This document shows positions 26,468 to 34,892 of a stretch of DNA of 64,000 nucleotides, in pieces. The position numbers and the translations under genes were made by a program. This stretch comes from Urbifossiella limnaea (GTDB taxonomy: Bacteria; Planctomycetota; Planctomycetia; Gemmatales; Gemmataceae): NCBI RefSeq assembly GCF_007747215.1, contig NZ_CP036273.1:7238322-7302321 (forward strand), in the 5' to 3' direction. How positions within the stretch are numbered: position 1 is the first letter of the stretch; each line of letters opens with the position of its first letter. The notes under the pieces are model-generated. The model made no database searches. It was not told the DNA's origin and worked only from the letters and a program-made list of their open reading frames with translations.

Positions 26468-27835
26468 TCACGGCTTCGGAATCTGGATGGGCACGATGCT
26501 CTCGTGCAGGTAGTGGCTGGCGTTCTCCGCGGCCCGCGGGTCGGCCGCCTGGAAGCGCATCCCCATGAGCAACCGCCGCGTCGTGTGCAGGGCCGGGTCG
26601 GTCGGGCCGTCGAACTGGCCGACCGTCACCATGCTGCCGTTGCGGTGGTGCAGCACGAACGCCTCCAGCCCGAGCGGCGTCCCGTCCTGCCGCTTCATCT
26701 CGCGCAGCCCCTTCGCCATCTGCTCGGCGGCCTCGGCCCCGGCGGCCATCGCGTCGCCGCCCTTCGGCGTGGCGAACAGCCGGATGCCGACACTTTCTTC
26801 GTCGCGGGTCTGCACCCGCACCGGCGCGTTGAACGCCTTCACGCCGAGCGTCCACGTCTTCGTGGCCCGCAGCAGGTTGTACGGCCGGCCCTCGTTCAGC
26901 CGCACGATGAACGGGTCGAGCTGCGACACCGTGCCCGGCGCCGGCAGCTGCCGCGGGATCGTCGGGTTGGCGACCACCATGGCCTGCCCGTAGGGGCTGA
27001 GGAACGTCTTCTCGATCGTGGCCTTGCCGTCCGAGCCCTGCTTGGCAATGGCCCCGCCGTCGAGCAGCCGCGTGTCCGACGGCATCGGCCAGGCCTTCAC
27101 CTTGGCCAGCGCCCGCACGGCCTCGTCCTCGGTGCGGTACCCGCCGACCACGACGCCGATCTGGTCGCGGTAGTTGAACGACTTGTACCGCAGCGTGTGC
27201 TCGGGGTCGAGGAACGTCATGCTGTTCAGCTCGGCCTTCTGGCGGAAGTCGTTGACGCGGGTGGCGAACTCGGCGGCCTTGCGGCGGGCGTCGGCGAGCG
27301 CCTGCGCCTCGGCCTTGCGCTCCTCCGAGATGTGCTCGTACAGGTAGACGCCGAGCCCCTTGGTCTGCGGCAGGCGGCGGATCTCGTCGGCCAGCCCCTC
27401 GGCCAGCTGGCGGGCGGTGAGGCCGGGGTCGGCGGCGCTCGGCCGGGCGGGTCGGCTGTAGCTGCGAACGAGGATGACGAACGGCCCGTGCTCCGGTCGC
27501 AGCAGCCACGGGTGGTCGGCCGGCAGCGCGGTGGGAATGTTCAGCGGCTCGGCCGGCGCCGCGGTCGGCGTGGGGGTGAGGATCGGCGGCGCCCCGGGGG
27601 GCGTCGTCGGGGCGAGCTTGGGGGCCGGGGTAAAGCCGGGGGGCGCGGGGGCGGGGGTAAAGCCGGGGGGCGCGGGGGCGGGGGTAAAGCCGCCGACCGG
27701 GGGGACGTAGCCGCCGACGGGCGGGGCCGCCTTCGGGGCGGCGGGCGTGCCGACGCGGTCGGCGGCGAACTGCGCGACGGCCGCGGAGCCGAACAGCCCG
27801 GCGGCGCCGAGCCCGAGCACGAGCTTGCGGAGCAT
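26468..27835 (-). CDS. Exported hypothetical protein with Pro-rich repeats
   Basis: 455 aa from ATG 27835. A signal peptide (MLRKLVLGLGAAGLFGSAAVAQ) is followed by a Pro/Ala/Gly-rich region with two copies of PGFTPAPAP (27-bp DNA repeats at 27627-27692). The main domain runs from about residue 115: FVILVRSYSRPA, LADEIRRLPQTKGLGVYLYEH and VVVGGYRTEDEAVRALAKVKAWPMP suggest SPOR-like alpha/beta repeats that bind or sense envelope components, and the last part is uncharacterised. It is downstream of the ceramidase gene on the same strand after 107 bp. Function unknown. Confidence 0.65.
   Translation of the reverse strand: MLRKLVLGLGAAGLFGSAAVAQFAADRVGTPAAPKAAPPVGGYVPPVGGFTPAPAPPGFTPAPAPPGFTPAPKLAPTTPPGAPPILTPTPTAAPAEPLNIPTALPADHPWLLRPEHGPFVILVRSYSRPARPSAADPGLTARQLAEGLADEIRRLPQTKGLGVYLYEHISEERKAEAQALADARRKAAEFATRVNDFRQKAELNSMTFLDPEHTLRYKSFNYRDQIGVVVGGYRTEDEAVRALAKVKAWPMPSDTRLLDGGAIAKQGSDGKATIEKTFLSPYGQAMVVANPTIPRQLPAPGTVSQLDPFIVRLNEGRPYNLLRATKTWTLGVKAFNAPVRVQTRDEESVGIRLFATPKGGDAMAAGAEAAEQMAKGLREMKRQDGTPLGLEAFVLHHRNGSMVTVGQFDGPTDPALHTTRRLLMGMRFQAADPRAAENASHYLHESIVPIQIPKP
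27627..27692. repeat. 27-bp tandem repeat within a coding region
   Basis: Two perfect 27-bp units (27627-27653, 27654-27680) and a 12-bp partial unit. They encode the 9-residue repeat PGFTPAPAP of the exported protein, keeping the frame. Length polymorphism between strains is likely. Confidence 0.85.
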
Positions 27836-27942
27836 CTTCCGCCCCCCTTCTGCGACGAACGGTTCCCCGAGAGGGCGTCGGCCATACCCGCGCCGGCCGG
27901 CAGGTGCCAGGGGAAAATTGGGAAACCGCTCAAGTCCCGCCG

Positions 27943-29280
27943 TCACTTCGCCCCGACCTGCCGGCGTACCTCCGCCACCACCCGCTCCTCGACCTCCGGC
28001 CCCCACACCGACGGCAGCCCGTAGTACACCATCGACGTGGCCCCCTCGTACCCGCCCTCTCGCAGCACCCGCGCCGACGGGACGTACGCCATCACGTCGT
28101 TCGCGTACCCCGCCACCCACAGCCCGGCGCCCAGCTCGCGCTTCAGCCGCAGCGAATAATCCACCACCACCTCGCCGCCCAGCAGCACCCAGGTCACGCG
28201 GCCGAGCTTCCAGGTTTGAACGGGGTACGGGTAGTCGGCCGGGATGCCGCGCGGGGTGTCGAGTTGCTTCAGCAGGTGCCGCGCCCGCGCCGCCTCGTAC
28301 TTGTTCGGGTTCTCGGCCTGCTTCAGCAGCGCCTCGCGGGACGGGATTTCGTGCAGGGGGAGCGGCACCTCGCGGTAGGCCGCCGCCGCCCCGGCGCCGA
28401 CCGCCGGCATCGGCTTCGCCAGCACCGCGTCCACGGCGTCGGCCAGCTGCTTGCCGTAGCCGCGGGCCAGTTCCACCGTGCGCCGCGGCAGCGGGTTCTG
28501 GTCGGCGCCGCACCCGGCCCAGAACAACGCCACCGCCCCGGGGTGCGCCTTCTCCAGCTCCAGCTGCGCGAACCCGGGGTAGTCGGCGCACCACTTCTGC
28601 GCGCTCAGCACGGTGGCGTGGCAGGCGTAGCCGAAGACGACGCCCTTGAGCTTCCCCTGCGCGTCGCGGGCGGCCAGGACGGGCACGTCGTGGTCGGTCG
28701 GCCCCTTCAGCTTGCCCGCCTCGCGGAGCGCGGGCACGTCGGCCTCCTTGTTCTCGCGCCGGTTCACCGCGAACGTCGCGCTGCCGACGCCGGCCGACAG
28801 CGTGACCGGGCCGAGCGCGGCGACGGCGCCGTCGACGGCCTTCAACACCTTGCCGGGAAGGGCGTCGGTGTAGGCGTCCACGAGGCGGGCGTGGTGGTCG
28901 TCGAGGAAGTACATGGAGCGAAGGTTCTTGCCGACGACCGGCCCGCAGTGCGTGTGCGACACGGCCAGCGCCACGGCCTCGCGCGGCAGCCGGTGCTTGT
29001 CCGTGATCGCGGTCACGACTTGCCGTGAGGTGTCGCGGTCGATGCCGACGAGGTCGAGGGTGACCAAGCAGAACGTCTTGCCGTCCGGGGCGCGGAGGAC
29101 GGCGGCCTTGGCGAACAGGTCGGTCTCGGTGCCGTCGGCGGGGGCGGTGCGGCTGGCGTACCCGGACATCCACATCGGTTCGGCGGGCGTGATCCGCTGG
29201 GCGGCGAACCCGGCGTGCCAGCCGTCTTGTGCGGATGCGGGGGCGGCGAGCACGAGGAGTGCCAGAAGAGCGCGAGTCAT
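27943..29280 (-). CDS. Neutral/alkaline non-lysosomal ceramidase-like secreted protein
   Basis: 445 aa, signal peptide (LLALLVLAAPASAQ). Features of the neutral ceramidase N-terminal domain: AGFAAQRITPAEPMWMSGYASR, LDLVGI, SHTHCGPVVG (zinc-binding His pair), FGYACHATVLS and FWAGCGADQNP. It is shorter than full ceramidases (about 670 aa), lacking their C-terminal Ig-like domain, as is usual for planctomycete members. Probably a secreted amidase or hydrolase with zinc; the true substrate is unknown. It lies 106 bp after panE on the same strand. Confidence 0.85.
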   Translation of the reverse strand: MTRALLALLVLAAPASAQDGWHAGFAAQRITPAEPMWMSGYASRTAPADGTETDLFAKAAVLRAPDGKTFCLVTLDLVGIDRDTSRQVVTAITDKHRLPREAVALAVSHTHCGPVVGKNLRSMYFLDDHHARLVDAYTDALPGKVLKAVDGAVAALGPVTLSAGVGSATFAVNRRENKEADVPALREAGKLKGPTDHDVPVLAARDAQGKLKGVVFGYACHATVLSAQKWCADYPGFAQLELEKAHPGAVALFWAGCGADQNPLPRRTVELARGYGKQLADAVDAVLAKPMPAVGAGAAAAYREVPLPLHEIPSREALLKQAENPNKYEAARARHLLKQLDTPRGIPADYPYPVQTWKLGRVTWVLLGGEVVVDYSLRLKRELGAGLWVAGYANDVMAYVPSARVLREGGYEGATSMVYYGLPSVWGPEVEERVVAEVRRQVGAK

Positions 29281-29386
29281 GGCGACCTGTGGGGCTGGCG
29301 GGCGTGGGGAACCGGCGGCTATCGTACACGATCCGACGCGCGGCGCGAACCGGCCCGACCGACCCGACCCGACCGGTAGCGGGCCG

Positions 29387-30316
29387 TCACCCCGCCTCGC
29401 GGGCGGCCCGCGCCGCCGCCGCCTTCACCGCGGTGTACGCCAGGCGCAGCAGCGACCGGTCGCCCTCGACCGGGCCGCGGCGCCGCAGCAGGTCGCCGAG
29501 TACGTGGTCGGCCTCCGTCGGGCCGCGCCGCTCCACGTCGCCGAGCATCGAGGCCGTCACCGTCGATTTCGGGTGCGTCAGCCGCTTCACGGCCGCCTCC
29601 CACGGGCCCGGCCGCGGCGCGTGACCCGCCGCCGCCGCGACCGCCCGGCATTCGTCGAGCAGCGCCAGCGTCAGGTCGGCGCCGCCGGCCGCGACCACGT
29701 CGCCGACGGCCGCACGGGTCAGGCACGTCACCGCGGCGAGCGCCGCCAGGAACGTCCACTTCTCCCACAGCTCCTGCACGATGTCGTCGCTGGCGTCGGC
29801 CTCGAACTTCGCCCCCGTCATCGCGGCAAGAATGGCATCGACGCGCGCCGACCGGCCGCCGCCGCGCTCGCCGAAGACGAGCCGGTGCGGGTCGCTGACG
29901 TGGGCGATGCGGCCGGCGTCGTCGCGCTTCGCCGAGATGAAGCACGACCCGCCGAGGACGCGGGCCGGGCCGAAGCGGCCGTCGAGGGCGTCGAGGTGGC
30001 GCAGGCCGTTGAGCAGCGGGATGATCGCCGTGGTCGGCCCGACTGCCGGCGCGAACGCGGTCATGGCGTCGTCCAGGTCGTAGGCCTTGCACGACAGCAG
30101 CACCACGTCGAACGGCGCCCGCAACTCGGCGGCGACGACCGTCGGCGGGGCCGGGATGGCGACGTCGCCGGCGGGGCTGGTGATGACGAGGCCGGTGGCG
30201 GCGAGCGCCTCGGCGCGTGCCGGTCGCACAAGAAAGGTCACATCGCGGCCGGCTTCGAGGAGCCGCCCGCCGAAGTAGCCGCCGACCGCCCCCGCGCCGA
30301 CCACCAGGAATCGCAT
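29387..30316 (-). CDS. panE: 2-dehydropantoate 2-reductase (ketopantoate reductase)
   Basis: 309 aa. The N-terminal Rossmann motif GAGAVGGYFGG (residues 8-18) binds NADPH. LLSCKAYDLDDAM holds the conserved Lys of the family, and PLLNGLRHLDAL and WEKWTFLAALAAVTCL are further signatures. The enzyme makes pantoate for vitamin B5 and coenzyme A. The window also has two later CoA genes at 61633-63031. Members of this family can act on other 2-keto acids. Divergent from the sulfatase gene at 30377 with only 60 bp between. Confidence 0.88.
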   Translation of the reverse strand: MRFLVVGAGAVGGYFGGRLLEAGRDVTFLVRPARAEALAATGLVITSPAGDVAIPAPPTVVAAELRAPFDVVLLSCKAYDLDDAMTAFAPAVGPTTAIIPLLNGLRHLDALDGRFGPARVLGGSCFISAKRDDAGRIAHVSDPHRLVFGERGGGRSARVDAILAAMTGAKFEADASDDIVQELWEKWTFLAALAAVTCLTRAAVGDVVAAGGADLTLALLDECRAVAAAAGHAPRPGPWEAAVKRLTHPKSTVTASMLGDVERRGPTEADHVLGDLLRRRGPVEGDRSLLRLAYTAVKAAAARAAREAG

Positions 30317-30376
30317 CGCGCCGCCCTCCGGAGTCTTCGTTGGTGTAGCGGCTCAACTGGTTCGTAGGCTAGCGAC

Positions 30377-31840
30377 ATGCGCCCTCTCCTTGCCGCCGCC
30401 GCGCTCGCGCTCCTCGCGGGCCCCGCGGCCGCCGCGCCGAACGTACTGTTCGTCGCAATCGACGACCTGAACGACTGGGTGGGCCACTTGCACGGCCACC
30501 CGCAGGCGAGCACCCCGAACCTCGACCGCCTCGCCGCCCGCGGCACCGCGTTCACCAACGCCCACTGCCAGGCGCCGCTGTGCAACCCGTCGCGGACCAG
30601 CCTCCTCACCGGCCGCCGCCCCACCGCCACCGGCGTGTACGGCCTCGCCCCCGGCTTTCGCGCCGCGCCCGCCGCCCGCGGCTGCGTCACGCTGCCGCAG
30701 TCGTTCCTGCGCGCCGGGTACAGCACGTACACCTGCGGGAAAATCTTCCACGACGGCTCCGTCGCCGCGAAGGACCGCCCGGCCGAGTTCGCCGAGTGGG
30801 GGCCGGCTCCCGGCATGGGTCGGCCCAAGGAACGGTTCGCCAAACTGCCCGGCACGCCGCACCCGCTCATGGACTGGGGGCCGTTCCCGGAGCGGGACGC
30901 GGACGCCGCCGACCACCAGATCGCCGACGCGGCGATTGCGGCGCTGAACCGGGCGCCGAAGGACAAACCGTTCTTCGTGGCGTGCGGGTTCCGCCTGCCG
31001 CACGTGCCGTGCTTCGCCCCGCCGGCGTGGTTCGCCAAGTTCCCCGCCGACCGCGTGCAGCTGCCGCCGGTCCGCGCCGACGACCGCGCCGACACGCCGC
31101 GCTTCTCGTGGTACTTGCACTGGAAGCTGCCGGAGCCGCGGCTGGCGACGCTGGAAGCTGCAAACGAGTGGCGGCCGCTCGTGCGCGGGTACCTGGCTTC
31201 GACCGCGTTCATGGATCACCAGCTCGGTCGCGTGCTGGACGCGCTGGAGAAAACGGGCCGGGCGAACGACACGGTCGTGGTGGTGTGGAGCGACCACGGC
31301 TATCACCTCGGCGAGAAGGGGATCACGGGGAAGAACTCGCTGTGGGAGCGCTCGACGCGGGTGCCGCTGGTGTTCGCCGGCCCCGGGGTGAACCGCGGCC
31401 GCTGCGGCCGGCCCGCCGAGCTGCTGGACGTGTACCCGACGCTGCTGGAGCTCGCGGGCCTGCCTGCCCGGACGGACCTGGACGGGTTGTCGCTGGTGCC
31501 GCAGTTGCGGGACGCGGTGGCGCCGCGGGACCGGCCGGCGCTGACGACGCACAACCCCGGAAACCACACGGTGCGCTCCGAGCGCTGGCGCTACATCCGC
31601 TACGCCGACGGCAGCGAGGAGCTGTACGACGCCGTCACCGACCCGAACGAGTGGACGAACCGCGCCGCCGACCCTTCCCTGATCGGCGTGAAGCGCGAGC
31701 TGGCGAAGTGGCTGCCGGCGAAGGAGGAGCCGCACGCCCCCGGCAGCGCCCAGCGGGTGCTCACCTACGACGCCCGCACCGGCGCCGTGACGTGGGAGGG
31801 CACCCCGGTCGGCCGCGACGACCCGGTGCCGACGCCGTGA
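30377..31840 (+). CDS. Secreted sulfatase (iduronate-2-sulfatase-like)
   Basis: 487 aa. A signal peptide (MRPLLAAAALALLAGPAAA) precedes NVLFVAIDDLNDW (metal ligands Asp29/Asp30). The formylglycine site is Cys69 in CNPSRTSLLTGR, a CxPSR signature. SDHGYHLGEKG and the overall layout resemble iduronate-2-sulfatases, many of which occur in planctomycetes. It probably hydrolyses sulfated glycans outside the cytoplasm. It is followed after 55 bp by an HpcH/HpaI aldolase gene on the same strand, a common pairing with sugar-acid catabolism. Confidence 0.92.
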   Translation: MRPLLAAAALALLAGPAAAAPNVLFVAIDDLNDWVGHLHGHPQASTPNLDRLAARGTAFTNAHCQAPLCNPSRTSLLTGRRPTATGVYGLAPGFRAAPAARGCVTLPQSFLRAGYSTYTCGKIFHDGSVAAKDRPAEFAEWGPAPGMGRPKERFAKLPGTPHPLMDWGPFPERDADAADHQIADAAIAALNRAPKDKPFFVACGFRLPHVPCFAPPAWFAKFPADRVQLPPVRADDRADTPRFSWYLHWKLPEPRLATLEAANEWRPLVRGYLASTAFMDHQLGRVLDALEKTGRANDTVVVVWSDHGYHLGEKGITGKNSLWERSTRVPLVFAGPGVNRGRCGRPAELLDVYPTLLELAGLPARTDLDGLSLVPQLRDAVAPRDRPALTTHNPGNHTVRSERWRYIRYADGSEELYDAVTDPNEWTNRAADPSLIGVKRELAKWLPAKEEPHAPGSAQRVLTYDARTGAVTWEGTPVGRDDPVPTP

Positions 31841-31895
31841 GCGGACGGCGGCCGTACCCTATTCACACCCGCCCGCATTCTCCGAGAGCGTTCCC

Positions 31896-32693
31896 ATGCG
31901 CCCGAACTCCGCCAAGCGGCTCCTCCGCGCCGGCCGCCCGGCCGTCGGCACCTGGCTGTCCCTCGGCAGCCCCGTCGCCGCCCGCTTCCTCGCCCGCAGC
32001 GGCTGGGACTACCTGACCGTGGACACCGAGCACAACGCCATCGGCATCGAAGCCACCGCCGCCTGCTTCGCGGCCGTCGCCGACGCCGGCGGCGTGTGCC
32101 TGGCCCGCGTGCCGTCGAACCGCCACGACCACATCAAGCGCGTCCTCGACACCGGCGCCCACGGCGTCGTCGTGCCGATGGTAAACACCCGCGCGGAGGC
32201 CGAGGCCGCCGTGTCCGCGTGCCTGTACCCGCCGAAGGGCACCCGCAGTGTCGGCGGCGCCACCCACGCCCTGAACTTCGCCGCCACCCCCGCCGACTAC
32301 TACGCCAAGGCCGACGACGAAATCCTGGTCGTGCTCCAGTGCGAGCACATCGACGCCGTCCGCAACTTCCGCGACGTGTACAGCGTGCCGGGCGTGGACG
32401 CCGTGTTCGTGGGGCCGAACGACCTGATGGCGAGCATGCGCGCCGCCGACGGCACGCCGCCGACGCCCGAGGTGTTCAAGCAAGCGCTGGCCGAGATCCT
32501 CGCCGGCTGCAAGGAGCTGGGCATCCCGGCGGGGATTCACACGTTCTCGGTGGAGGAGGCGAAGCAGCGGATCGCGGACGGCTGGCAGTTCATCGCCGTC
32601 GGCAGCGAGCTGAAGCTGATGCTGGACGCGGCGAAGAAGGTGACCGACGGCCTCGGCCTGGGCAAGGCGGCGGGCGAGCTGGCGAAGTACTGA
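31896..32693 (+). CDS. HpcH/HpaI-family aldolase
   Basis: 265 aa. The TIM-barrel class II aldolase signatures are present: PAVGTWLSLGSPVAARFLARSG, LTVDTEHN (metal or base residues), HGVVVPMVNT, QCEHIDAV with the Mg-binding Glu, VFVGPNDL with a metal-binding Asp, and GIHTFSVEEA. The reaction is a reversible aldol cleavage of 2-keto-3-deoxy acids such as 2-dehydro-3-deoxyglucarate, giving pyruvate and a semialdehyde. The position after a sulfatase gene suggests breakdown of sugar acids. The exact substrate is not deducible. Confidence 0.88.
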   Translation: MRPNSAKRLLRAGRPAVGTWLSLGSPVAARFLARSGWDYLTVDTEHNAIGIEATAACFAAVADAGGVCLARVPSNRHDHIKRVLDTGAHGVVVPMVNTRAEAEAAVSACLYPPKGTRSVGGATHALNFAATPADYYAKADDEILVVLQCEHIDAVRNFRDVYSVPGVDAVFVGPNDLMASMRAADGTPPTPEVFKQALAEILAGCKELGIPAGIHTFSVEEAKQRIADGWQFIAVGSELKLMLDAAKKVTDGLGLGKAAGELAKY

Positions 32694-32710
32694 TGCACGC
32701 GCGGAGAACG

Positions 32711-32809
32711 AAGAGTTTTGACAGGATAACAGGATGAAGCAGGATGCCGAACCAAAGCCTTGTCTTGGATCGGCATCCTGCTTCATCCTGTTATCCTGTC
32801 AAAACTCTT
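32711..32809. repeat. Perfect 40-bp inverted repeat
   Basis: Arms 32711-32750 and 32770-32809 are perfect reverse complements with a 19-base loop; the core is CAGGATAACAGGATGAAGC. AT content is much higher than in the surrounding DNA. It lies 18 bp after the aldolase stop and before the end of the small-gene operon, and can terminate both transcripts. Its composition suggests an imported repeat. Confidence 0.93.
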
Positions 32810-32895
32810 CTCCTCACCAAACGCACGGGGCCGGGCCGCTCGCACGGCCCGGCCCCGGAGGGCGGGAGGCGCTTCCTCCCCCGCGCCCTCGCGTC

Positions 32896-33021
32896 TCACT
32901 CGCCGGGCCAGCCCAGCGCCGCCCCGAGCGTCAGCACCGCCGTCAGGATTGGCTCGCCCGTCGCGGTCGCGGCGGCGATCACCCGCACGGCGTCCAGGTA
33001 CATCTCGGTTGCTGCGATCAT
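32896..33021 (-). CDS. Small hypothetical protein (41 aa)
   Basis: ATG at 33021 (MIAATEMYLDAVRV) preceded by a strong Shine-Dalgarno GAGGAGG about 7 bases upstream, which is unusual in this window and supports translation. The peptide is mostly one amphipathic/hydrophobic helix (ATGEPILTAVLTLGAALGW) and ends in GE. It starts 11 bp after the stop of the 108-aa gene, so it is the last gene of a three-gene operon. Function unknown; size and hydrophobicity would suit a membrane-associated small protein. Confidence 0.6.
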   Translation of the reverse strand: MIAATEMYLDAVRVIAAATATGEPILTAVLTLGAALGWPGE

Positions 33022-33032
33022 CGGAAGCCTCC

Positions 33033-33359
33033 TCACACGCCGAGCGGGGCGAACGTGCCGCGCAGGAACTCCAGCGGTCGCTGGTCGCCGACGAACGTGG
33101 CGTCGGCCGGGTGGAACAGCGCCTGCTTCAGCTTCGCCCGCTGCTCCAGCACCGCCAGCTTCTCCGGGCTGCCGGGGGCGGCGCTGGTCGGGGCGTCGGG
33201 GAGCGGGGCGTTGCCGGTGAAGTTGCCGACGCCGCGGCGGGCGTACTTGCTGGTGGACGGGTACTGCTCCTTCACGCCCGGGGTGTAGTAGCAGCTCCAG
33301 CACAGCCCGCGCGGGCGGTTCACCTTCGACTTCGAGCAGTGGCGGCAGCAGGCGGTCAT
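33033..33359 (-). CDS. Small treble-clef/zinc-ribbon protein (Gemmata-type)
   Basis: 108 aa. The N-terminus CCRHCSKSKVNRPRGLCWSC holds Cys pairs typical of a treble-clef zinc finger, followed by YYTPGVKEQYPSTSKYARRG. This start is familiar to me from small genes scattered in Gemmata-like genomes, where it is often found next to the 141-aa family that also precedes it here. Possibly nucleic-acid binding. Second gene of a three-gene operon. Function unknown. Confidence 0.72.
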   Translation of the reverse strand: MTACCRHCSKSKVNRPRGLCWSCYYTPGVKEQYPSTSKYARRGVGNFTGNAPLPDAPTSAAPGSPEKLAVLEQRAKLKQALFHPADATFVGDQRPLEFLRGTFAPLGV

Positions 33360-33416
33360 GGGCGGGCTCCGGCACGGGTTCGGGGGGAATTCGGTTGCGA
33401 CGCAGGTGTACGGGTG

Positions 33417-33842
33417 TTAAGCTGCCACGGCGTCCAGTTCGGCGAGCTCCTCGACCGGGTTGCGCTCGGCGAGGGCGAGTTCGACCTCGGCCAGAAGTTC
33501 GCGGCGCATCTGGGCGCGGGGCGTGTCGTCGAACCAGTTGAGGAACCACCGGCAGGCGGCGGGCTCGCCGAGCCGCTGGTCGGCCTCGAAGCAGACGCGG
33601 GCGAAGAACTCTTCGACCTGCCCGACGGTGTCGAGCGTGTCGCCCTGCCAGCCGCAGTAGCCGAGCGCGCAGGCGGCCTCGACGGGCCAGTCCTGGACGC
33701 ACATGAGCGGGGGCGGGGTGGTAGTGCTCCCCTGGGTGAGTCGCGGGTCGTCGAGCAGGAGTGCGTCGCGGAGGGCTTCGAGGCCGGTGGTGGAGAGGAC
33801 CGGAGCGAACCCATCCCGCCACACGAGACGCCAGCTTTCCAT
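33417..33842 (-). CDS. Hypothetical protein of a Gemmata-type accessory family (141 aa)
   Basis: 141 aa, first gene of the small operon. Characteristic stretches are WRLVWRDGFAPVLS, GSTTTPPPLMCVQDWPVEAACA, GYCGWQGD and AACRWFLNWFDDTPRAQMRREL, conserved as I recall in planctomycetes only. It is probably a soluble all-alpha protein. A strong sigma70-like promoter with an operator-like palindrome is about 75 bp upstream. Neighbours suggest an accessory gene cassette. Function unknown. Confidence 0.72.
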   Translation of the reverse strand: MESWRLVWRDGFAPVLSTTGLEALRDALLLDDPRLTQGSTTTPPPLMCVQDWPVEAACALGYCGWQGDTLDTVGQVEEFFARVCFEADQRLGEPAACRWFLNWFDDTPRAQMRRELLAEVELALAERNPVEELAELDAVAA

Positions 33843-33919
33843 GGTCGTTCCTCGGTCGAAGGGCGTGCGTCATGCTCCGCGGTGAGGGTTGAAACTCCTC
33901 AGTAGCGGCCGACACACAA

Positions 33920-33948
33920 GTTATACGCATGTTCAGTATGCGTGTCAA
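33920..33948 (-). promoter_or_regulatory. Consensus sigma70 promoter with palindromic operator in the spacer
   Basis: Read on the minus strand: TTGACA (33948-33943), a 17-bp spacer, TATAAC (33925-33920). The spacer is CGCATACTGAACATGCG, whose ends, with flanking bases, form the palindrome ACGCAT-7-ATGCGT. A repressor bound here would block RNA polymerase directly. The start of transcription should lie near 33913, about 70 bases before the ATG at 33842. This AT-rich, near-perfect promoter stands out in the window. Confidence 0.75.
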
Positions 33949-34134
33949 ACGGAATTCCGGCGACTTTTTCGAGTTCGAGGCGGATTTCGCCTTTTGGTGG
34001 CGGGCGAGACGGGATTAGTAGCCGATTGTGGGCGGCATAAGAGCAGTTAAATAGACATTGTTAGACGTGACGAGATTTTGCTCCGCTGTCGGTGCTTGGT
34101 TTGGCGCCAGATCAACCCGCGACCGGGAGGGAGA

Positions 34135-34575
34135 ATGGCAGACGACGTGCGGGTTAACGAGAACGATTTGGAGCTGGACGAGGACATGCTGCTCTTGGCC
34201 GGGGTGCCGTTCTCGGGAGTCGGCTTCGACCTGTACGAGGACGGATCACTTCGCAGTGAGTCGCCGTTCCGCGACGGGTTTAGAGACGGGCTGTGCCGGG
34301 AGTGGCACCCGAATGGTCGGCTCCGGTGTGAGTGGATTGCCGCCCAGGGCACCATAACGGGGGTGAAGACGGAGTGGCACCCGGGGGGCGCGCTCAAGGC
34401 CGTCGGGCAGTACGAGTACGGGGTCGAGATTGAGTCCCGGGAGTGGGACGACGCTGGCGACCTGATCTCCTACTGGCAGATCGATGAAAAAAGCGCGATC
34501 TACGCCTACGTGGTGGGGTTGCGGGAGAGAGGCGGCCTCCGCTACCCCTGGATCACGCCCCCGGAAACCGAATGA
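34135..34575 (+). CDS. MORN/YwqK-like repeat protein
   Basis: 146 aa from ATG 34135, with GGGAGGGAG just upstream as ribosome-binding site. The middle shows MORN-like repeats (GLCREWHPNGRLRCEWIAAQG, TEWHPGGALKAVGQYEYG) as in YwqK-type proteins, which are often annotated as antitoxins, though without proof of function. Rich in acidic residues at the N-terminus (ENDLELDEDMLLLAG). It stands alone on the plus strand and diverges from the small operon to the left. It may be an immunity or accessory gene of the same island. Confidence 0.65.
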   Translation: MADDVRVNENDLELDEDMLLLAGVPFSGVGFDLYEDGSLRSESPFRDGFRDGLCREWHPNGRLRCEWIAAQGTITGVKTEWHPGGALKAVGQYEYGVEIESREWDDAGDLISYWQIDEKSAIYAYVVGLRERGGLRYPWITPPETE

Positions 34576-34622
34576 GCCACGGCGCGTCGCCGCTGTCCGG
34601 TTCGTCCCGCTTCACCCCGCCG

Positions 34623-34757
34623 AACCCCCACGTCGATCCGCAACTCGTGGTCCGCGTGGATACAGCACACGACGTTGTGACAGACCACCTTCGCCAGCAC
34701 CTCGTTCGCCATCGCGGTACTCGTCTTCCATCGCGGGCAAAGCACATCCGGCTCGTT
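34623..34757 (-). pseudogene. Transposase C-terminal remnant
   Basis: On the minus strand the frame reads KTSTAMANEVLAKVVCHNVV followed by CCIHADHELRID, the typical C-terminal segment of a DDE transposase of the type with NEVL-x-K-x2-CHN. Nothing upstream resembles the catalytic part, and the frame continues into unrelated sequence. It is a decayed fragment of an insertion sequence. It accounts for the only recognisable content of the 317-bp gap 34576-34892; the rest shows no feature. Confidence 0.5.
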
Positions 34758-34892
34758 TGACTACCCAAAGGCGTACCTTACACTTGTTCACCATCGCCCC
34801 GTCCGCCCCGTCCCGCGGCCCCGCCCGGCCCCTACAATCCCTCCGACCCGCACCCCGGCCGCCCCTCACCCCGGCCCCCACGGAGCCACCCC

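Noticed and set aside
27627-27692. 27-bp direct repeats as a CRISPR or att site
   Set aside because: They are in frame within a coding region and encode PGFTPAPAP twice.
34542-34768. Small minus-strand frames as a complete gene
   Set aside because: Only the CHN-type transposase C-terminal segment is recognisable and there is no start with a ribosome site; listed as a remnant.
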